Below, piece by piece: positions 55,470 to 64,000 of a DNA stretch of 64,000 bases. This DNA comes from Pseudomonas fluorescens. Lineage in GTDB: Bacteria > Pseudomonadota > Gammaproteobacteria > Pseudomonadales > Pseudomonadaceae. The DNA lies in assembly GCF_900636825.1 (NCBI RefSeq), contig NZ_LR134318.1, positions 777,501 through 841,500 of the forward strand, read 5' to 3'. Position 1 is the stretch's first letter. Every line of letters begins with the position of its first letter. The notes beneath the pieces are model-generated. The model was not told the DNA's origin. It made no database searches and saw nothing but the letters and a program-made list of their open reading frames with translations. The translations under genes were made by a program, and so were the position numbers.

Positions 55470-57389
55470 TCAAACGCGGAAGTGGCTAACCATCTGCTGC
55501 AACTGACCACCCAACCGTGCCAGCTCAACACTCGATGCTGCGGTCTCATCACTCGCGGCGGCGGTCTGTTCAGACACGTCGCGCACGTTGATGATGCTGC
55601 GGCTGATCTCTTCGGCCACGGCGCTTTGCTGTTCGGCAGCGGCGGCGATTTGCTGGTTCATCGATTGGATGTTCGACACCGTGCGGGTGATGTTTTCCAG
55701 CGATGCGCCGGCCTTGCGCGTCAGGGCGACGCTGCTGTCGGTCAGGGCGCGACTGTTGTTCATCACCGCCGAGACTTGCTGGGTGCCGTTCTGCAGACCG
55801 GCGACCAGACCTTCGATTTCCTCGGTGGATTTCTGCGTGCGTTGAGCCAAACCACGCACCTCATCGGCCACCACGGCAAAACCACGCCCGGCTTCACCGG
55901 CACGCGCAGCCTCGATCGCGGCATTGAGTGCGAGCAGGTTGGTCTGTTCGGCGACAGCCTTGATCACGTCCATCACGCTGCCGATCTTGTCGCTTTCCTG
56001 TTGCAGCACGCTCATCGCTTCGGTCGAGCGCACCACTTCGCTGGCCAGACGTTCAATCTGCGCAATCGCTTCGTTGACAACCTTGTCGCCTTCACGGGCT
56101 TCGCCGTCCGCAGCAGCCGCGGCTTGCGAGGCTTCCTCGGCGTTACGCGCGACTTCCTGCACAGTGGCGGTCATCTCGTGCATGGCAGTGGCGACCTGAT
56201 CGGTCTCGACTTTCTGGCTGTTCACACCAGCGCTGGTCTGCTCGGTCACGGCCGACAATTCTTCGGCGGCGCTGGCGATCTGGGTCACGCCGTCGCGGAT
56301 GCCGCTGATCAAATCGCGCAGGGTCACACCCATGCGCGCAATGCCTTGTTGCAACACGCCGAGTTCGTCGCGGCGAGTAACAGTAACGTTCTGAGTCAGG
56401 TCGCCGCTGGCGATGCGCTCGACCACTGCGAGGGTTTCCTGCAATGGACGGGTGATCTGACGGGTGATAATCACCGCCGCGATCACGCCGACCAACAGCG
56501 CCAGCAACGTGCTGATCAACTGAAAGGTGCGGGCCTGGGCGCTTTCGGCGTCCCGGCGATCAAGCTGGATCTGATACAGCTGCTCGCTCAGGGCGACGAT
56601 GGTGTTGCCCTGATCGGTCATTTCCTTACGCGCCTGCACGGCATCGGTGTTGGCGTTCTTGTACGCCATCAACGCGCTGCGGTAGTTGCCCAGCGCGGTT
56701 TCCAATTGGCGCAAGGTATCTTGCTGAGTCGCGGCAAATTGCGCATTCAAGGATTTGAGGCTGGCGATAGCCGTGTCGATCTGGCCGACAGCTTTCTGCT
56801 CGGTGTCGGCATTGCTGGTCGCGGTGTAACCACGCACTTCATAGCGCGCGAGGATGAACGCTTCTTTGGCCGCAGTAACCGCCTGGAACTGCTCGAAACG
56901 CTGGTCGCTCAGTTCCGATTGCTGCACGCGCTGGCTGATCGACTCGATCAGGTTGTACGCGGTCTGGGCGTTGGTGTTCATGGTGTCGCGCGCAGTGTTG
57001 CCGGTGCGATAGGCGTTGCGCATTTTGTTCAGCGACGTCTGGTATTCAGCGATGTTCGCTGCCTGCTCCTTGAGCAGTTTGAGGTTTTCCGGGCTCTTGA
57101 AACTGTTGATCAGGTTCTGTTGCTGCGCGGCGAAACCCTCAAGCGTGGTCTGCACGTTTTGCGCGGCGGTTTCATCGCCATTGGTCAGCATGTACTGCAG
57201 ACGCACCACGCGCAGTTTGGTCAGGCCGGAGTTGAGCTGAGTGATGTCACTCATCCAGTTGCTACGGTCAATCAGGCCGCCGAGACTGGTCCAGCCGGTC
57301 AGGGCGAGGACGCAGGTCAAGGCCAGGACGAGGCCGAAGCCCAGGCCCAATTTCATATTCACGCTGATGTTGCCGAACCAGCTATTCAT
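55470..57389 (-). CDS. Methyl-accepting chemotaxis protein with HBM-type sensor
   Basis: This is a membrane chemoreceptor of 639 residues. ATG 57389 with GGAGGA upstream is the start; the frame also allows TTG one codon earlier. A first membrane helix (about 12-31) is followed by a periplasmic helical region of about 250 residues, the size of the HBM double four-helix sensor of McpS-type receptors for organic acids. A second helix ([19 protein letters not shown]), a HAMP domain and the conserved signalling tip ([19 protein letters not shown]) then follow. The ligand cannot be read from the sequence. Confidence 0.93.
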   Translation of the reverse strand: MNSWFGNISVNMKLGLGFGLVLALTCVLALTGWTSLGGLIDRSNWMSDITQLNSGLTKLRVVRLQYMLTNGDETAAQNVQTTLEGFAAQQQNLINSFKSPENLKLLKEQAANIAEYQTSLNKMRNAYRTGNTARDTMNTNAQTAYNLIESISQRVQQSELSDQRFEQFQAVTAAKEAFILARYEVRGYTATSNADTEQKAVGQIDTAIASLKSLNAQFAATQQDTLRQLETALGNYRSALMAYKNANTDAVQARKEMTDQGNTIVALSEQLYQIQLDRRDAESAQARTFQLISTLLALLVGVIAAVIITRQITRPLQETLAVVERIASGDLTQNVTVTRRDELGVLQQGIARMGVTLRDLISGIRDGVTQIASAAEELSAVTEQTSAGVNSQKVETDQVATAMHEMTATVQEVARNAEEASQAAAAADGEAREGDKVVNEAIAQIERLASEVVRSTEAMSVLQQESDKIGSVMDVIKAVAEQTNLLALNAAIEAARAGEAGRGFAVVADEVRGLAQRTQKSTEEIEGLVAGLQNGTQQVSAVMNNSRALTDSSVALTRKAGASLENITRTVSNIQSMNQQIAAAAEQQSAVAEEISRSIINVRDVSEQTAAASDETAASSVELARLGGQLQQMVSHFRV

Positions 57390-57536
57390 CAAAAATCCTC
57401 CAGAAACGTTGGGTTTCTTGGTCGTCGGTTAGGCTGGAAGATTGTTGTTCTTTTGAGCCAGCAGGGGTGTTAGCAGGTCTTTATCGGCCGCGAACCCGAG
57501 AGCTGAAAGGATTTTGTCTGACAGATTTCGTGCTAC

Positions 57537-58124
57537 TCAGCCCAGGCGCCGCGACCAACGCTGATCCGGCGCTTCGAACCCCGGATTGACCAGCGCCGTC
57601 AGCACATGATCCTGCCAACGCCCGGCGATGTTCAGATACGCCTTCGCGTATCCCTCGCGCTCGAAACCCAAACGCTCAAGCAAACGGGCACTGCGCTCGT
57701 TACCGGGAATGTAGTTGGCCATGATCCGGTGCAGATTCTGAATATCGAACATATAAGAGATACCCGCCTCCAGCGCTTCGCGCATCAAGCCCTGACCCTG
57801 CCGGGCCTCGTCGATGTGATAACCCAGATAACACGCCTGAAACGCCCCGCGAATGATCCCGCTGAAATTGCATGCGCCGATCATCTCCTGCCCGTCCGGC
57901 GTCAGCAGCCCGAAATGCATCGCCAGCCCGGCCTCGAAGGCGCTGGCCTGAATGTCCAGACGACGGCGAATCTGCTCAGTGGAAAAATATTCGGTGGTGC
58001 GGATCGGCGACCACGGCGCGAGATGGCGCTGATTGCGTTGGTAGAAAGCGCTTTCCAGTTCGGCCTGATCGGGGGAGAGGATCGCCAATGTCAGGCGCGG
58101 GCAAGGCAGGGATAACAGCGGCAT
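57537..58124 (-). CDS. GNAT acetyltransferase, RimJ-like
   Basis: The 195-residue enzyme starts at MPLLSLPCPRLTLAIL, with AAGGAG upstream; an ATG 14 codons earlier is less likely. The acetyl-CoA-binding motif is in HIDEARQGQGLMREALEAGI. NLHRIMANYIPGNERSARLL and LGFEREGYAKAYLNIAGRWQ are typical of the ribosomal-protein-alanine acetyltransferase group (RimJ/RimL). The protein substrate is not known. Confidence 0.9.
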   Translation of the reverse strand: MPLLSLPCPRLTLAILSPDQAELESAFYQRNQRHLAPWSPIRTTEYFSTEQIRRRLDIQASAFEAGLAMHFGLLTPDGQEMIGACNFSGIIRGAFQACYLGYHIDEARQGQGLMREALEAGISYMFDIQNLHRIMANYIPGNERSARLLERLGFEREGYAKAYLNIAGRWQDHVLTALVNPGFEAPDQRWSRRLG

Positions 58125-58204
58125 CGAACGCTCCTTGGCGAGGGATCTGCTGGCAGAGTCGCGCATATGGTGGGGAGCGGCAAAATGTGGGGAAATGATG
58201 GGCG

Positions 58205-58230
58205 AAAAAAAGCCCGCTAGGAGCGCGGGC
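58205..58230 (-). terminator. Intrinsic terminator with no gene before it
   Basis: On the minus strand, GCCCGC and GCGGGC pair around a 7-base loop and are followed by seven T. Transcription arriving from the right on the minus strand would stop here, before the acetyltransferase gene. No minus-strand gene lies to the right, so it may end a small RNA or block antisense transcription. Confidence 0.6.
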
Positions 58231-58416
58231 GAACCGTAGTTTCTTGAATGAGCAGGGGGATTTTATAGGGATGCGTGGTTGGGGGCAGTGAAGAAAAATT
58301 CATCATGCATGGCGGGACACTGCACGGCCGTTGATGTGTTTTCGCAAAAAACGGCGCATGGCGAAATTTTGATAGTACACGTCGAGTTGGCGGGAGCGAC
58401 AAAGGGCCGGCGACGA

Positions 58417-58450
58417 TTATTGTTTTCGCACAAAAGCAGGAAACAATAAT
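58417..58450. promoter_or_regulatory. Inverted repeat touching the amidohydrolase start codon, candidate operator
   Basis: ATTATTGTTT (58417-58426) and AAACAATAAT (58441-58450) are perfect 10-bp arms around 14 bases. The right arm ends 1 base before the ATG. A related GTTTTCGCAAAAAAC occurs at about 58336, against GTTTTCGCACAAAAG at 58423. No usual Shine-Dalgarno sequence is present. It could be an operator or an mRNA hairpin controlling translation. Confidence 0.5.
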
Positions 58451-58451
58451 C

Positions 58452-59345
58452 ATGCTGCCGTCGATCGAAAGAACAGACAGTCACGTTCATTTTTTTACTT
58501 CACAAGATCTTCGCCAAGTGGCCGGTTCGCTGCCTTATGCATTACCGGAGCCGCATTCACTGACGGCTTATCTGGATAAGTTGATCGATGCCGGTATTAC
58601 GCCGACGCTCCTCAATAATGTCCATCTCAGTATTCTGCCGGACTCGGAAAACGTATTTGCGTCATTCGAAGAGCTGAAGAATCTCCAGGCGAAAAACCCT
58701 CAGCGCTACGGGGGTGTCACGTTGGTGGGAACGATCAAGGCAGATCCTGAATACGCCACACACGAACGTCTCTCGCACCCCCAAGTGACTGGTGTCCGGA
58801 TCGTTCTGCACGATGCGCGGCCGGAAACCGTTTCAGACGAGCAATTCAGCGATGGCCAGTGGGCAGCGCTTTATCGCCGCTTGCAACCGCACCAGCACCT
58901 GCACATCTACGCCAAAGAAGCCGCGACGAATCTGCGCGTCCTGCGCCAGATCCCTCGCGATGTGCGGGTCGTCATCGATCATCTGGGCACTTGCCATGTT
59001 GAACGTGGCGTCAGCGAGCCTGCTTACATCGCGCTACTTGGCGAGGCCAAGGCACGCGGCAACGTTTGGTTCAAGGGGCCCGGCTACCGCACCTGCGTCC
59101 ATCCCGAGGAAACCGCCCGTTTCGTCACGCAAATTATCAACGCAGTCGGCGCGGACAGGATTGTTCTGGAAGCAACGGATGCACCGCATGTTGGAACGGA
59201 CAACAGGGGAGTTGCGTATTCCGACCAGTTTGATTCAGACAAGGTTTTCAACTTTGTTGATGCCGTTGCACTGCAAGTTTCTCAAGAAACCCGAATCCCT
59301 GTTGGCCAACTTCTGCGAGGAGCATTTGGCCAGTTGGTAAGTTGA
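58452..59345 (+). CDS. Amidohydrolase-family TIM-barrel hydrolase
   Basis: The 297 residues have the metal-binding HxH at the start (TDSHVHFF, 8-15). Later are HLHIYAKEA, VVIDHLGTCH and the late Asp in LEATDAPHVG, the pattern of the amidohydrolase-2 group (lactonases, dicarboxylate decarboxylases and related enzymes). It is followed after 35 bases by the alpha/beta-hydrolase-fold gene. Substrate unknown. Confidence 0.87.
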   Translation: MLPSIERTDSHVHFFTSQDLRQVAGSLPYALPEPHSLTAYLDKLIDAGITPTLLNNVHLSILPDSENVFASFEELKNLQAKNPQRYGGVTLVGTIKADPEYATHERLSHPQVTGVRIVLHDARPETVSDEQFSDGQWAALYRRLQPHQHLHIYAKEAATNLRVLRQIPRDVRVVIDHLGTCHVERGVSEPAYIALLGEAKARGNVWFKGPGYRTCVHPEETARFVTQIINAVGADRIVLEATDAPHVGTDNRGVAYSDQFDSDKVFNFVDAVALQVSQETRIPVGQLLRGAFGQLVS

Positions 59346-59380
59346 TCTACGCCCACGCCTCCACTTCGAGATAACCAGCA

Positions 59381-60355
59381 ATGACAAACATTACAACAAG
59401 AGACATCAACTTCGCCGTGAAGTATGGCGATGAAACCGTGAACCTCAAAGGCATGGTATTTCAGCCGGAACAACTCGATGCTGCGGCGCAAAAATTACCA
59501 CCGGTGATCTTCAACTCCGGCTTCACCGGCGGGGTCACCATGTATGGCCAACTGTTCGGTCGCGCCCTGGCAGGCTTGGGTTATCGCGTCATGACCTACG
59601 ATGTGGCCGGTTTTTTTTCCAACAAGCACATTCGTAACACCATCGAGTCGGGTGACAAAGTCATCACCAACGTCATTCTTGAAGATCAGAAAGATGAAGT
59701 GCTCGGTGCCGTTGCATGGGCACGCGAGAATTTCGGCGAGATGCCGGTGGTCGCATCGTGGGCGATGGGCTCGGTGGCCAGCCTCGGTGCTGTGGCTGAG
59801 CTCGCTGCGGCCGGCGGTGAACAGATCCGCTTCTGGGTACCGATGAGCTACACCAATATTCGCCGACTGCAAGCGTTGCGCGCTGACCAGGCGGCGGCTG
59901 ACGCGGCCATTGCGCAGCTCGCCGATAACGCGCCAATCCCTCCGTTCGATACCGGCACCGATGAGACCCGTCTGGGTTACTACCCGCTGGATCCTGACAC
60001 CCAGGCATATGTCGATCAGCAATTGGGCGGCTACACCGAAGCGGGCGGCGCCGATCGCTGGCCGGGCTGCACTTACGTGACGGCAAAGTCCTACAAATCC
60101 TACGTCGAATACGACCCGGAGCGGTCCATTGAGGGTGCAAAAGGCTTCCCGCCCGCGCTGATCATTCATGGCGCCGACAACACTTTGCACATGCCTGCGG
60201 AGTCTGTGCGTTTGCATCAGAACTATCCTGGCGATGCCGGTCCGAACGCATTGATCATTGCCAATATGCAACATGGTCAGCAGAACCAAGTCGACAGCCC
60301 AGTGTTCAAGTCGATGATCCAGAGCATCGACCAAGCCATCCGCGCGCGCGGCTGA
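59381..60355 (+). CDS. Alpha/beta-hydrolase-fold protein lacking the nucleophile serine
   Basis: The 324-residue protein has the fold pattern LPPVIFNSGFTGGVTMYGQL (oxyanion region) and LGYRVMTYDVAGFFSNKH. The nucleophile elbow reads VVASWAMGSVAS, and an acid/His pair may lie in IIHGADNTLHMP and NMQHGQQ. In active members the elbow is G-x-S-x-G; here it reads S-W-A-M-G, so the serine is replaced by alanine. The protein may be catalytically dead or use another chemistry. It is the second gene of a pair with the amidohydrolase. Confidence 0.83.
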   Translation: MTNITTRDINFAVKYGDETVNLKGMVFQPEQLDAAAQKLPPVIFNSGFTGGVTMYGQLFGRALAGLGYRVMTYDVAGFFSNKHIRNTIESGDKVITNVILEDQKDEVLGAVAWARENFGEMPVVASWAMGSVASLGAVAELAAAGGEQIRFWVPMSYTNIRRLQALRADQAAADAAIAQLADNAPIPPFDTGTDETRLGYYPLDPDTQAYVDQQLGGYTEAGGADRWPGCTYVTAKSYKSYVEYDPERSIEGAKGFPPALIIHGADNTLHMPAESVRLHQNYPGDAGPNALIIANMQHGQQNQVDSPVFKSMIQSIDQAIRARG

Positions 60356-60521
60356 TCCGCTCGCCATTCGCCTGCGAGACGTCGGCTATCGAGGTCTCGC
60401 AGCAATTCCCCGGCATTGCGCGATTCTGTTGCTGTCTGGCTAAGTTGCGTGTCCAGCCCCTAACATGCGGGTCGAACGTCGTTCATTCGAACGGCTGCAA
60501 CCATCATGAAGGGATCTGGCG

Positions 60522-61517
60522 ATGACAGCCTCCAGCGATTCGGCGACGCCTGTGAACAGCGGCATGACCAAGCGAATCGGGCTGCTCATTCTTCCTCAGT
60601 TCTCGATGATGGCTCTGGCCGGCGCCAGCGAGCCTTTGCGTGCGGCCAATCGGCTGTCCGGCAAAACGCTGTATGAATGGATCCTGCTGACGGAATCGGG
60701 CGGACCGGTCAGCTCCAGCAGCGGTATCGAAATTCAGACGGTGCCGGTTGATCAGGCGCCGGAACTGGATCGTGTGTTCGTTCTGGCGAGCCTGGACATC
60801 GAACATCAGAAGCCACCGAAAATCCTCCGTTTCCTGCAGCGCGCCGCATCCCGCGGCATCACGGTTGGCGCACTGAGCACCGGCACGTTCATCCTCGCCC
60901 GCGCCGGGTTGCTGGATGGCAAGCGCTGCACGTTGCACTGGGAGTCCATCGGGCAGTTTTCCGAAGAATTCCCGACGATCGAAGTCACCAAAGAGCTGTA
61001 CGTCAATCATGGCAACCGCTGGACGTGCGCCGGGGGGACTGCGGCCATCGACCTGATGCTGGCGCAGATTGCGCTTGATTGCGGCAACCCGCTCGCGGCG
61101 AGCGTCGCCGAGCAATTTCTTCACGCCCGGATACGCGCGCCGGAAGAACATCAGCGGATGTCGATCCAGTGGCGCTTCGGCATCCATGATCGCCGGTTGA
61201 CCGCCGCCATCGCGTTCATGGAAAACAATCTGGAAAACATCGTCGGCATCGAGGAGATCGCCGACCGCTGCAATCTGTCCCACCGTCAGCTCGAACGGCT
61301 GTGGCACCAGCACTTCGGCATGACGCCGAAGAAATTCTATCTGGAGCTGCGGTTGAACGAAGCGCGCCGATTGTTGCGTGAAAGCACCCAGCCCATTGCG
61401 TCTATTGCCTACAGTTGCGGGTTCGTTTCGGCGTCACATCTGGGGGCTGCTTATCGTCGTGTCTGGGGCTGTACGCCCGGCGAAGAGCGGCGGAAATTTG
61501 ATGATGCTCATTCCTGA
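60522..61517 (+). CDS. GlxA-type AraC-family regulator with DJ-1/PfpI domain
   Basis: The 331 residues begin with a DJ-1/PfpI-like domain (about 18-200) and end with an AraC double helix-turn-helix (GIEEIADRCNLSHRQLERLW, FGMTPKKFYLELRLNEARRL, then CGFVSASHLGAAYRR). The elbow residue that is Cys in active DJ-1 enzymes is absent (GALSTGTFILA), as is usual for regulators. Members such as GbdR and CdhR govern betaine and carnitine catabolism. The betaine-type ABC importer genes downstream fit that. Confidence 0.9.
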   Translation: MTASSDSATPVNSGMTKRIGLLILPQFSMMALAGASEPLRAANRLSGKTLYEWILLTESGGPVSSSSGIEIQTVPVDQAPELDRVFVLASLDIEHQKPPKILRFLQRAASRGITVGALSTGTFILARAGLLDGKRCTLHWESIGQFSEEFPTIEVTKELYVNHGNRWTCAGGTAAIDLMLAQIALDCGNPLAASVAEQFLHARIRAPEEHQRMSIQWRFGIHDRRLTAAIAFMENNLENIVGIEEIADRCNLSHRQLERLWHQHFGMTPKKFYLELRLNEARRLLRESTQPIASIAYSCGFVSASHLGAAYRRVWGCTPGEERRKFDDAHS

Positions 61518-61841
61518 TTTCATTCCAGAGCGCCTGCCTGTAAAACCTGCGAAACACTCGCCGCAAGTAAATCCCATAGCTAGCTAATGACTTGCCCCGT
61601 CTGGCGGTAGTCTCTTGCGAGCGTTATGGAATGGCGACTCTGCCTGCGGCTGTCTGCCATCGATCCCACATCCTGAAATGCGCGCTGACTGGCCACGGGA
61701 CGTCGGTTTTTTGATAGAAATCGTCGAACTCGAAGCTCAGAGTACACGCAGTACCGCGGTACTGTTTTCGTCAGAGACGGCGTTCAATTCCAGATGCACG
61801 ACCGATAAAAACAACAATGACGCACAGAAGGCATAACCTCT
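61518..61841 (+). promoter_or_regulatory. Intergenic region before the ABC importer with a 16-bp palindrome
   Basis: I see no convincing gene in these 324 bases. A perfect palindrome CAGTACCGCGGTACTG lies at 61749-61764, 78 bases before the permease start, and could bind a dimeric regulator. Otherwise the stretch holds only the presumed promoter. Confidence 0.5.
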
Positions 61842-62531
61842 ATGGAAACCCTGAGTTTCATTCTGGAAAACGGCGGGCTGATCAGTCTGCTTCTCGGGCA
61901 GCACCTGCTCATCGTGGCGATAGCGGTGGGGCTGGCAATTCTGACCGGCGTTCCCGTGGGGATCTTCATTTCCCAGCACCCCAGAACGCGCCGATGGGTC
62001 CTGGCCTTCGCCGCAGTTCTGATGACGATTCCCTCCGCCGCGCTGTTCGGGCTGATGATTCCGGCCTTGTCACTGATCGGCTACGGGATCGGTATCGTAC
62101 CGGCGGTCATTGCGCTGTTTCTCTATTCCCAGCTGCCCATCATCCGCAACACAACCACGGCGATCTCCAATATCGATCCGGCCTTGCGTGAAGCCGCGAT
62201 CGGCATGGGCATGTCGACCGGGCAACGTCTGCGCAAGGTTGAACTGCCGATTGCGGTGCCGCTGATCATGGCGGGCGTGAGAATGGCGACGGTGATCAAT
62301 ATCGGCATTGCGGCCATCGCTGCTTACATCGGCGCCGGCGGCCTGGGCAGCCTGATCATTCGCGGCATCGCGCAATCGGATACTCGACAACTGTTGGCCG
62401 GTGCGATCGTCATCAGTGTCATCGCCATCGCGGCCGATTATGCGCTGTATGGCTTGCAGCGCCTGCTGACGCCAAACGGCTTGAACAAAAACAAAGTGGC
62501 CGCCGGCCGAATGAAGGAGGCTACGACGTGA
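61842..62531 (+). CDS. ABC transporter permease, glycine-betaine/choline (OpuC) type
   Basis: This inner-membrane permease of 229 residues has about five to six membrane helices and the coupling loop REAAIGMGMSTGQRLRKVEL (the EAA motif). It then has IAAYIGAGGLGSLIIRGIAQ, characteristic of quaternary-amine importer permeases. The stop overlaps the GTG start of the ATPase gene. Confidence 0.9.
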   Translation: METLSFILENGGLISLLLGQHLLIVAIAVGLAILTGVPVGIFISQHPRTRRWVLAFAAVLMTIPSAALFGLMIPALSLIGYGIGIVPAVIALFLYSQLPIIRNTTTAISNIDPALREAAIGMGMSTGQRLRKVELPIAVPLIMAGVRMATVINIGIAAIAAYIGAGGLGSLIIRGIAQSDTRQLLAGAIVISVIAIAADYALYGLQRLLTPNGLNKNKVAAGRMKEATT

Positions 62532-63526
62532 TCCAGATCGAAAACCTGAACAAGCAATTTGGCGCTATCACAGCGGTTGAAGATGTTTCATTCAACGTTG
62601 AAGAGGGACAGATCTGCGTACTGCTTGGGCCGTCGGGCTGTGGCAAAACCACAACACTGAAGATGATCAATCGACTGATTACGCCGACGTCCGGCACGAT
62701 CAGAATCAATGGTCGCGACACGTCCGAGCTGGACAGCGTTACGCTCAAACGGTCCATCGGCTATGTGATCCAGCAAGTCGGTCTGTTCCCGAACATGACC
62801 GTTGAGGAAAACATTTGCGTGGTGCCCAATCTGCTCGGGTGGGACAAAACCAAGAGCCGTAAGCGCGCCGCGGAGTTGCTGGAAGTGGTCGCCTTGGATC
62901 CGGCGAAATTCCTCAAGCGCTACCCGTGCGAGCTTTCCGGTGGACAACAGCAACGTATCGGCGTGGCCCGGGCCTTGGCAGCGGATCCACCGGTAATGCT
63001 GATGGACGAACCTTTTGGCGCGATCGACCCGATCAACCGCGAAGTGATCCAGGACGAATTCATGCGCATCCAGCGCCTCGTCAACAAGACCGTTTTGTTC
63101 GTCAGTCATGACATCGACGAAGCGGTGAAGATGGCCGACTGCGTCGCGCTGTTCCATAACGGCAGAATCCAGCAGTTCGGCAGTTCGGATGATTTGCTCG
63201 CCCGGCCCAACAGCGAGTTCGTGGCGAATTTCATGGGCGGCGACCGCATCATGAAACGTCTGCGCCTGCTGCGCGCGGCAGACGTCGTGAGCAAGATCGC
63301 GCCGCGCGAACATATGCAGATCGTAGGTGGAAACAGCGGCATCGCTGCTCACACACATTTGATCGTCAAGCCTGGAGATGACCTGCGCCAGGTGCTCTCG
63401 CAACTGCTGGGTCGCGGCCAGGACTGGGCGTTGTGCAACGACAGCGACGGACGCTTTATCGGCTATGTCCACCAGGCAGATATCCTCGCGCGACTGGTCG
63501 ATAACATCACTCCGGCGGTGAACTGA
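62528..63526 (+). CDS. ABC transporter ATPase, glycine-betaine/choline (OpuC) type
   Basis: The start is GTG 62528, with AAGGAGG upstream and overlapping the permease stop; the product has 332 residues. Motifs are Walker A GPSGCGKTTT (about 35-44), the Q-loop IQQVGLFPNMTVEEN, the ABC signature LSGGQQQR (about 136) and Walker B VMLMDEPFG (about 157). The C-terminal 90 residues resemble a partial CBS-type regulatory region, as in OpuA/OpuC ATPases. Confidence 0.93.
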   Translation: MIQIENLNKQFGAITAVEDVSFNVEEGQICVLLGPSGCGKTTTLKMINRLITPTSGTIRINGRDTSELDSVTLKRSIGYVIQQVGLFPNMTVEENICVVPNLLGWDKTKSRKRAAELLEVVALDPAKFLKRYPCELSGGQQQRIGVARALAADPPVMLMDEPFGAIDPINREVIQDEFMRIQRLVNKTVLFVSHDIDEAVKMADCVALFHNGRIQQFGSSDDLLARPNSEFVANFMGGDRIMKRLRLLRAADVVSKIAPREHMQIVGGNSGIAAHTHLIVKPGDDLRQVLSQLLGRGQDWALCNDSDGRFIGYVHQADILARLVDNITPAVN

Positions 63527-63528
63527 CG

Positions 63529-64000
63529 ATGTCCGAGTTAATCATCAGATTTTGGCAAGGGCTGCAGTTTTACTGGGGCGACATCAGCTATCTGACGGTC
63601 CAGCACCTGCAGATTGTTGCGATCAGCGGGATGTTGGCCCTGGCCATTGCGCTTCCATTGGGTGTGTGGATGAGCCGTCCGGCGAACCAGCGTTATGCCA
63701 TGGCCAGCATGCAGGTGCTGAACGTGGGGCAGGCGATTCCCAAACTTGCGCTGTTGGCGTTGGCCATGAGCTTGATCGGCGTTGGCAGCGGGGCGGCGAT
63801 CATCGGATTGTTTGTCGCCACCTTGCTCCCCGTCGCGGTGAATACCTATGAAGGCCTGCGTGCGGTGCCACAGCATTTGGTCGAAGCGGCCGAAGCCATG
63901 GGCATGACGCGACGGGAGACGCTGTGGAAAGTCGAAATACCCAATGCGCTGAATGTGATTTTCGCCGGCATCCGCACGGCGCTGGCGATCAACGTCGGCA
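63529..64000 (+). CDS. Second ABC permease, OpuC type, cut by the window end
   Basis: The reading frame from ATG 63529 stays open to the last base (157 codons). It encodes MSELIIRFWQGLQFYWG and then membrane segments (LQIVAISGMLALAIALPLGV). The EAA loop LVEAAEAMGMTRRETLWKVE follows, and FAGIRTALAINVG lies at the edge. It starts 2 bases after the ATPase stop, so it is the third gene of the importer operon. A binding-protein gene would be expected beyond the window. Confidence 0.88.
   Translation, partial: MSELIIRFWQGLQFYWGDISYLTVQHLQIVAISGMLALAIALPLGVWMSRPANQRYAMASMQVLNVGQAIPKLALLALAMSLIGVGSGAAIIGLFVATLLPVAVNTYEGLRAVPQHLVEAAEAMGMTRRETLWKVEIPNALNVIFAGIRTALAINVG

Noticed and set aside
58217..58490. 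Two overlapping minus-strand frames of 75-78 codons
   Set aside because: They overlap the amidohydrolase promoter and start, share no recognisable family, and lack ribosome sites.

Overview
This window is a chromosomal segment of a Pseudomonas, most likely of the P. fluorescens group. The 23S/5S rRNA sequence, the recC-recB-recD and yfiR-yfiN-yfiB operons, mmsA-mmsB, the codon use, and the many Pseudomonas-type REP palindromes all point that way. The left edge (1-2409) is the end of an rRNA operon. It is followed by the RecBCD recombination/repair operon (2517-11760) and the YfiBNR cyclic-di-GMP signalling operon (11876-14215).

The most unusual part is a 6.5 kb integrated element at about 14323-20900. 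It entered the 3' end of a LysR-family gene that originally lay tail to tail with yfiB. The displaced gene tail is still readable at 14212-14348. The element brought a replacement tail that restores the reading frame: 27 identical residues, with 12 base changes that are all synonymous. The element carries a tyrosine recombinase and sets of 12-bp direct repeats near each end. It also has a two-gene cargo slot, including a protein with an RNxxxxH motif typical of HEPN ribonucleases. A gene-free region holds two sequences that look like promoters of a T7/T3/gh-1-type phage RNA polymerase. The remaining genes are a KilA-N protein, a 107-residue protein, a charged 140-residue protein, a 341-residue protein of possible structural (capsid) role and a 53-residue membrane protein. 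Several large nested hairpins lie between the genes. No RNA polymerase, replicase, terminase or portal gene is visible. I infer a minimal satellite that is read by the RNA polymerase of an infecting T7-like phage. I cannot name a described family for it.

To the right (20731-40753) is ordinary accessory metabolism. It comprises the restored LysR regulator with mmsAB (valine catabolism), a cupin with its LysR gene, a TauE-type exporter, and a YgiN/MdaB quinone pair. Next come a LysR gene, an NAD-dependent epimerase, a GntP permease/RpiR regulator/D-aminoacylase operon, and a glyoxalase-fold protein. An AraC regulator then stands divergent from a tightly coupled operon of an alkyl-DHAP-synthase-like flavoprotein, a GlpD-like dehydrogenase and an FGGY kinase. 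REP/REPIN palindromes fill many of the gaps.

From 40864 to 55301 the minus strand carries a complete insecticidal Tc toxin operon with a split A subunit (TcaA-like, TcaB-like), a B subunit and an Rhs-type C subunit. The C subunit ends in an unrecognised 287-residue effector region. An HBM-type chemoreceptor and a GNAT acetyltransferase follow. The right edge (58452-64000) has an amidohydrolase, an alpha/beta-hydrolase-fold protein lacking the nucleophile serine, a GlxA-type regulator, and the start of a betaine/choline-type ABC importer operon cut by the window end.
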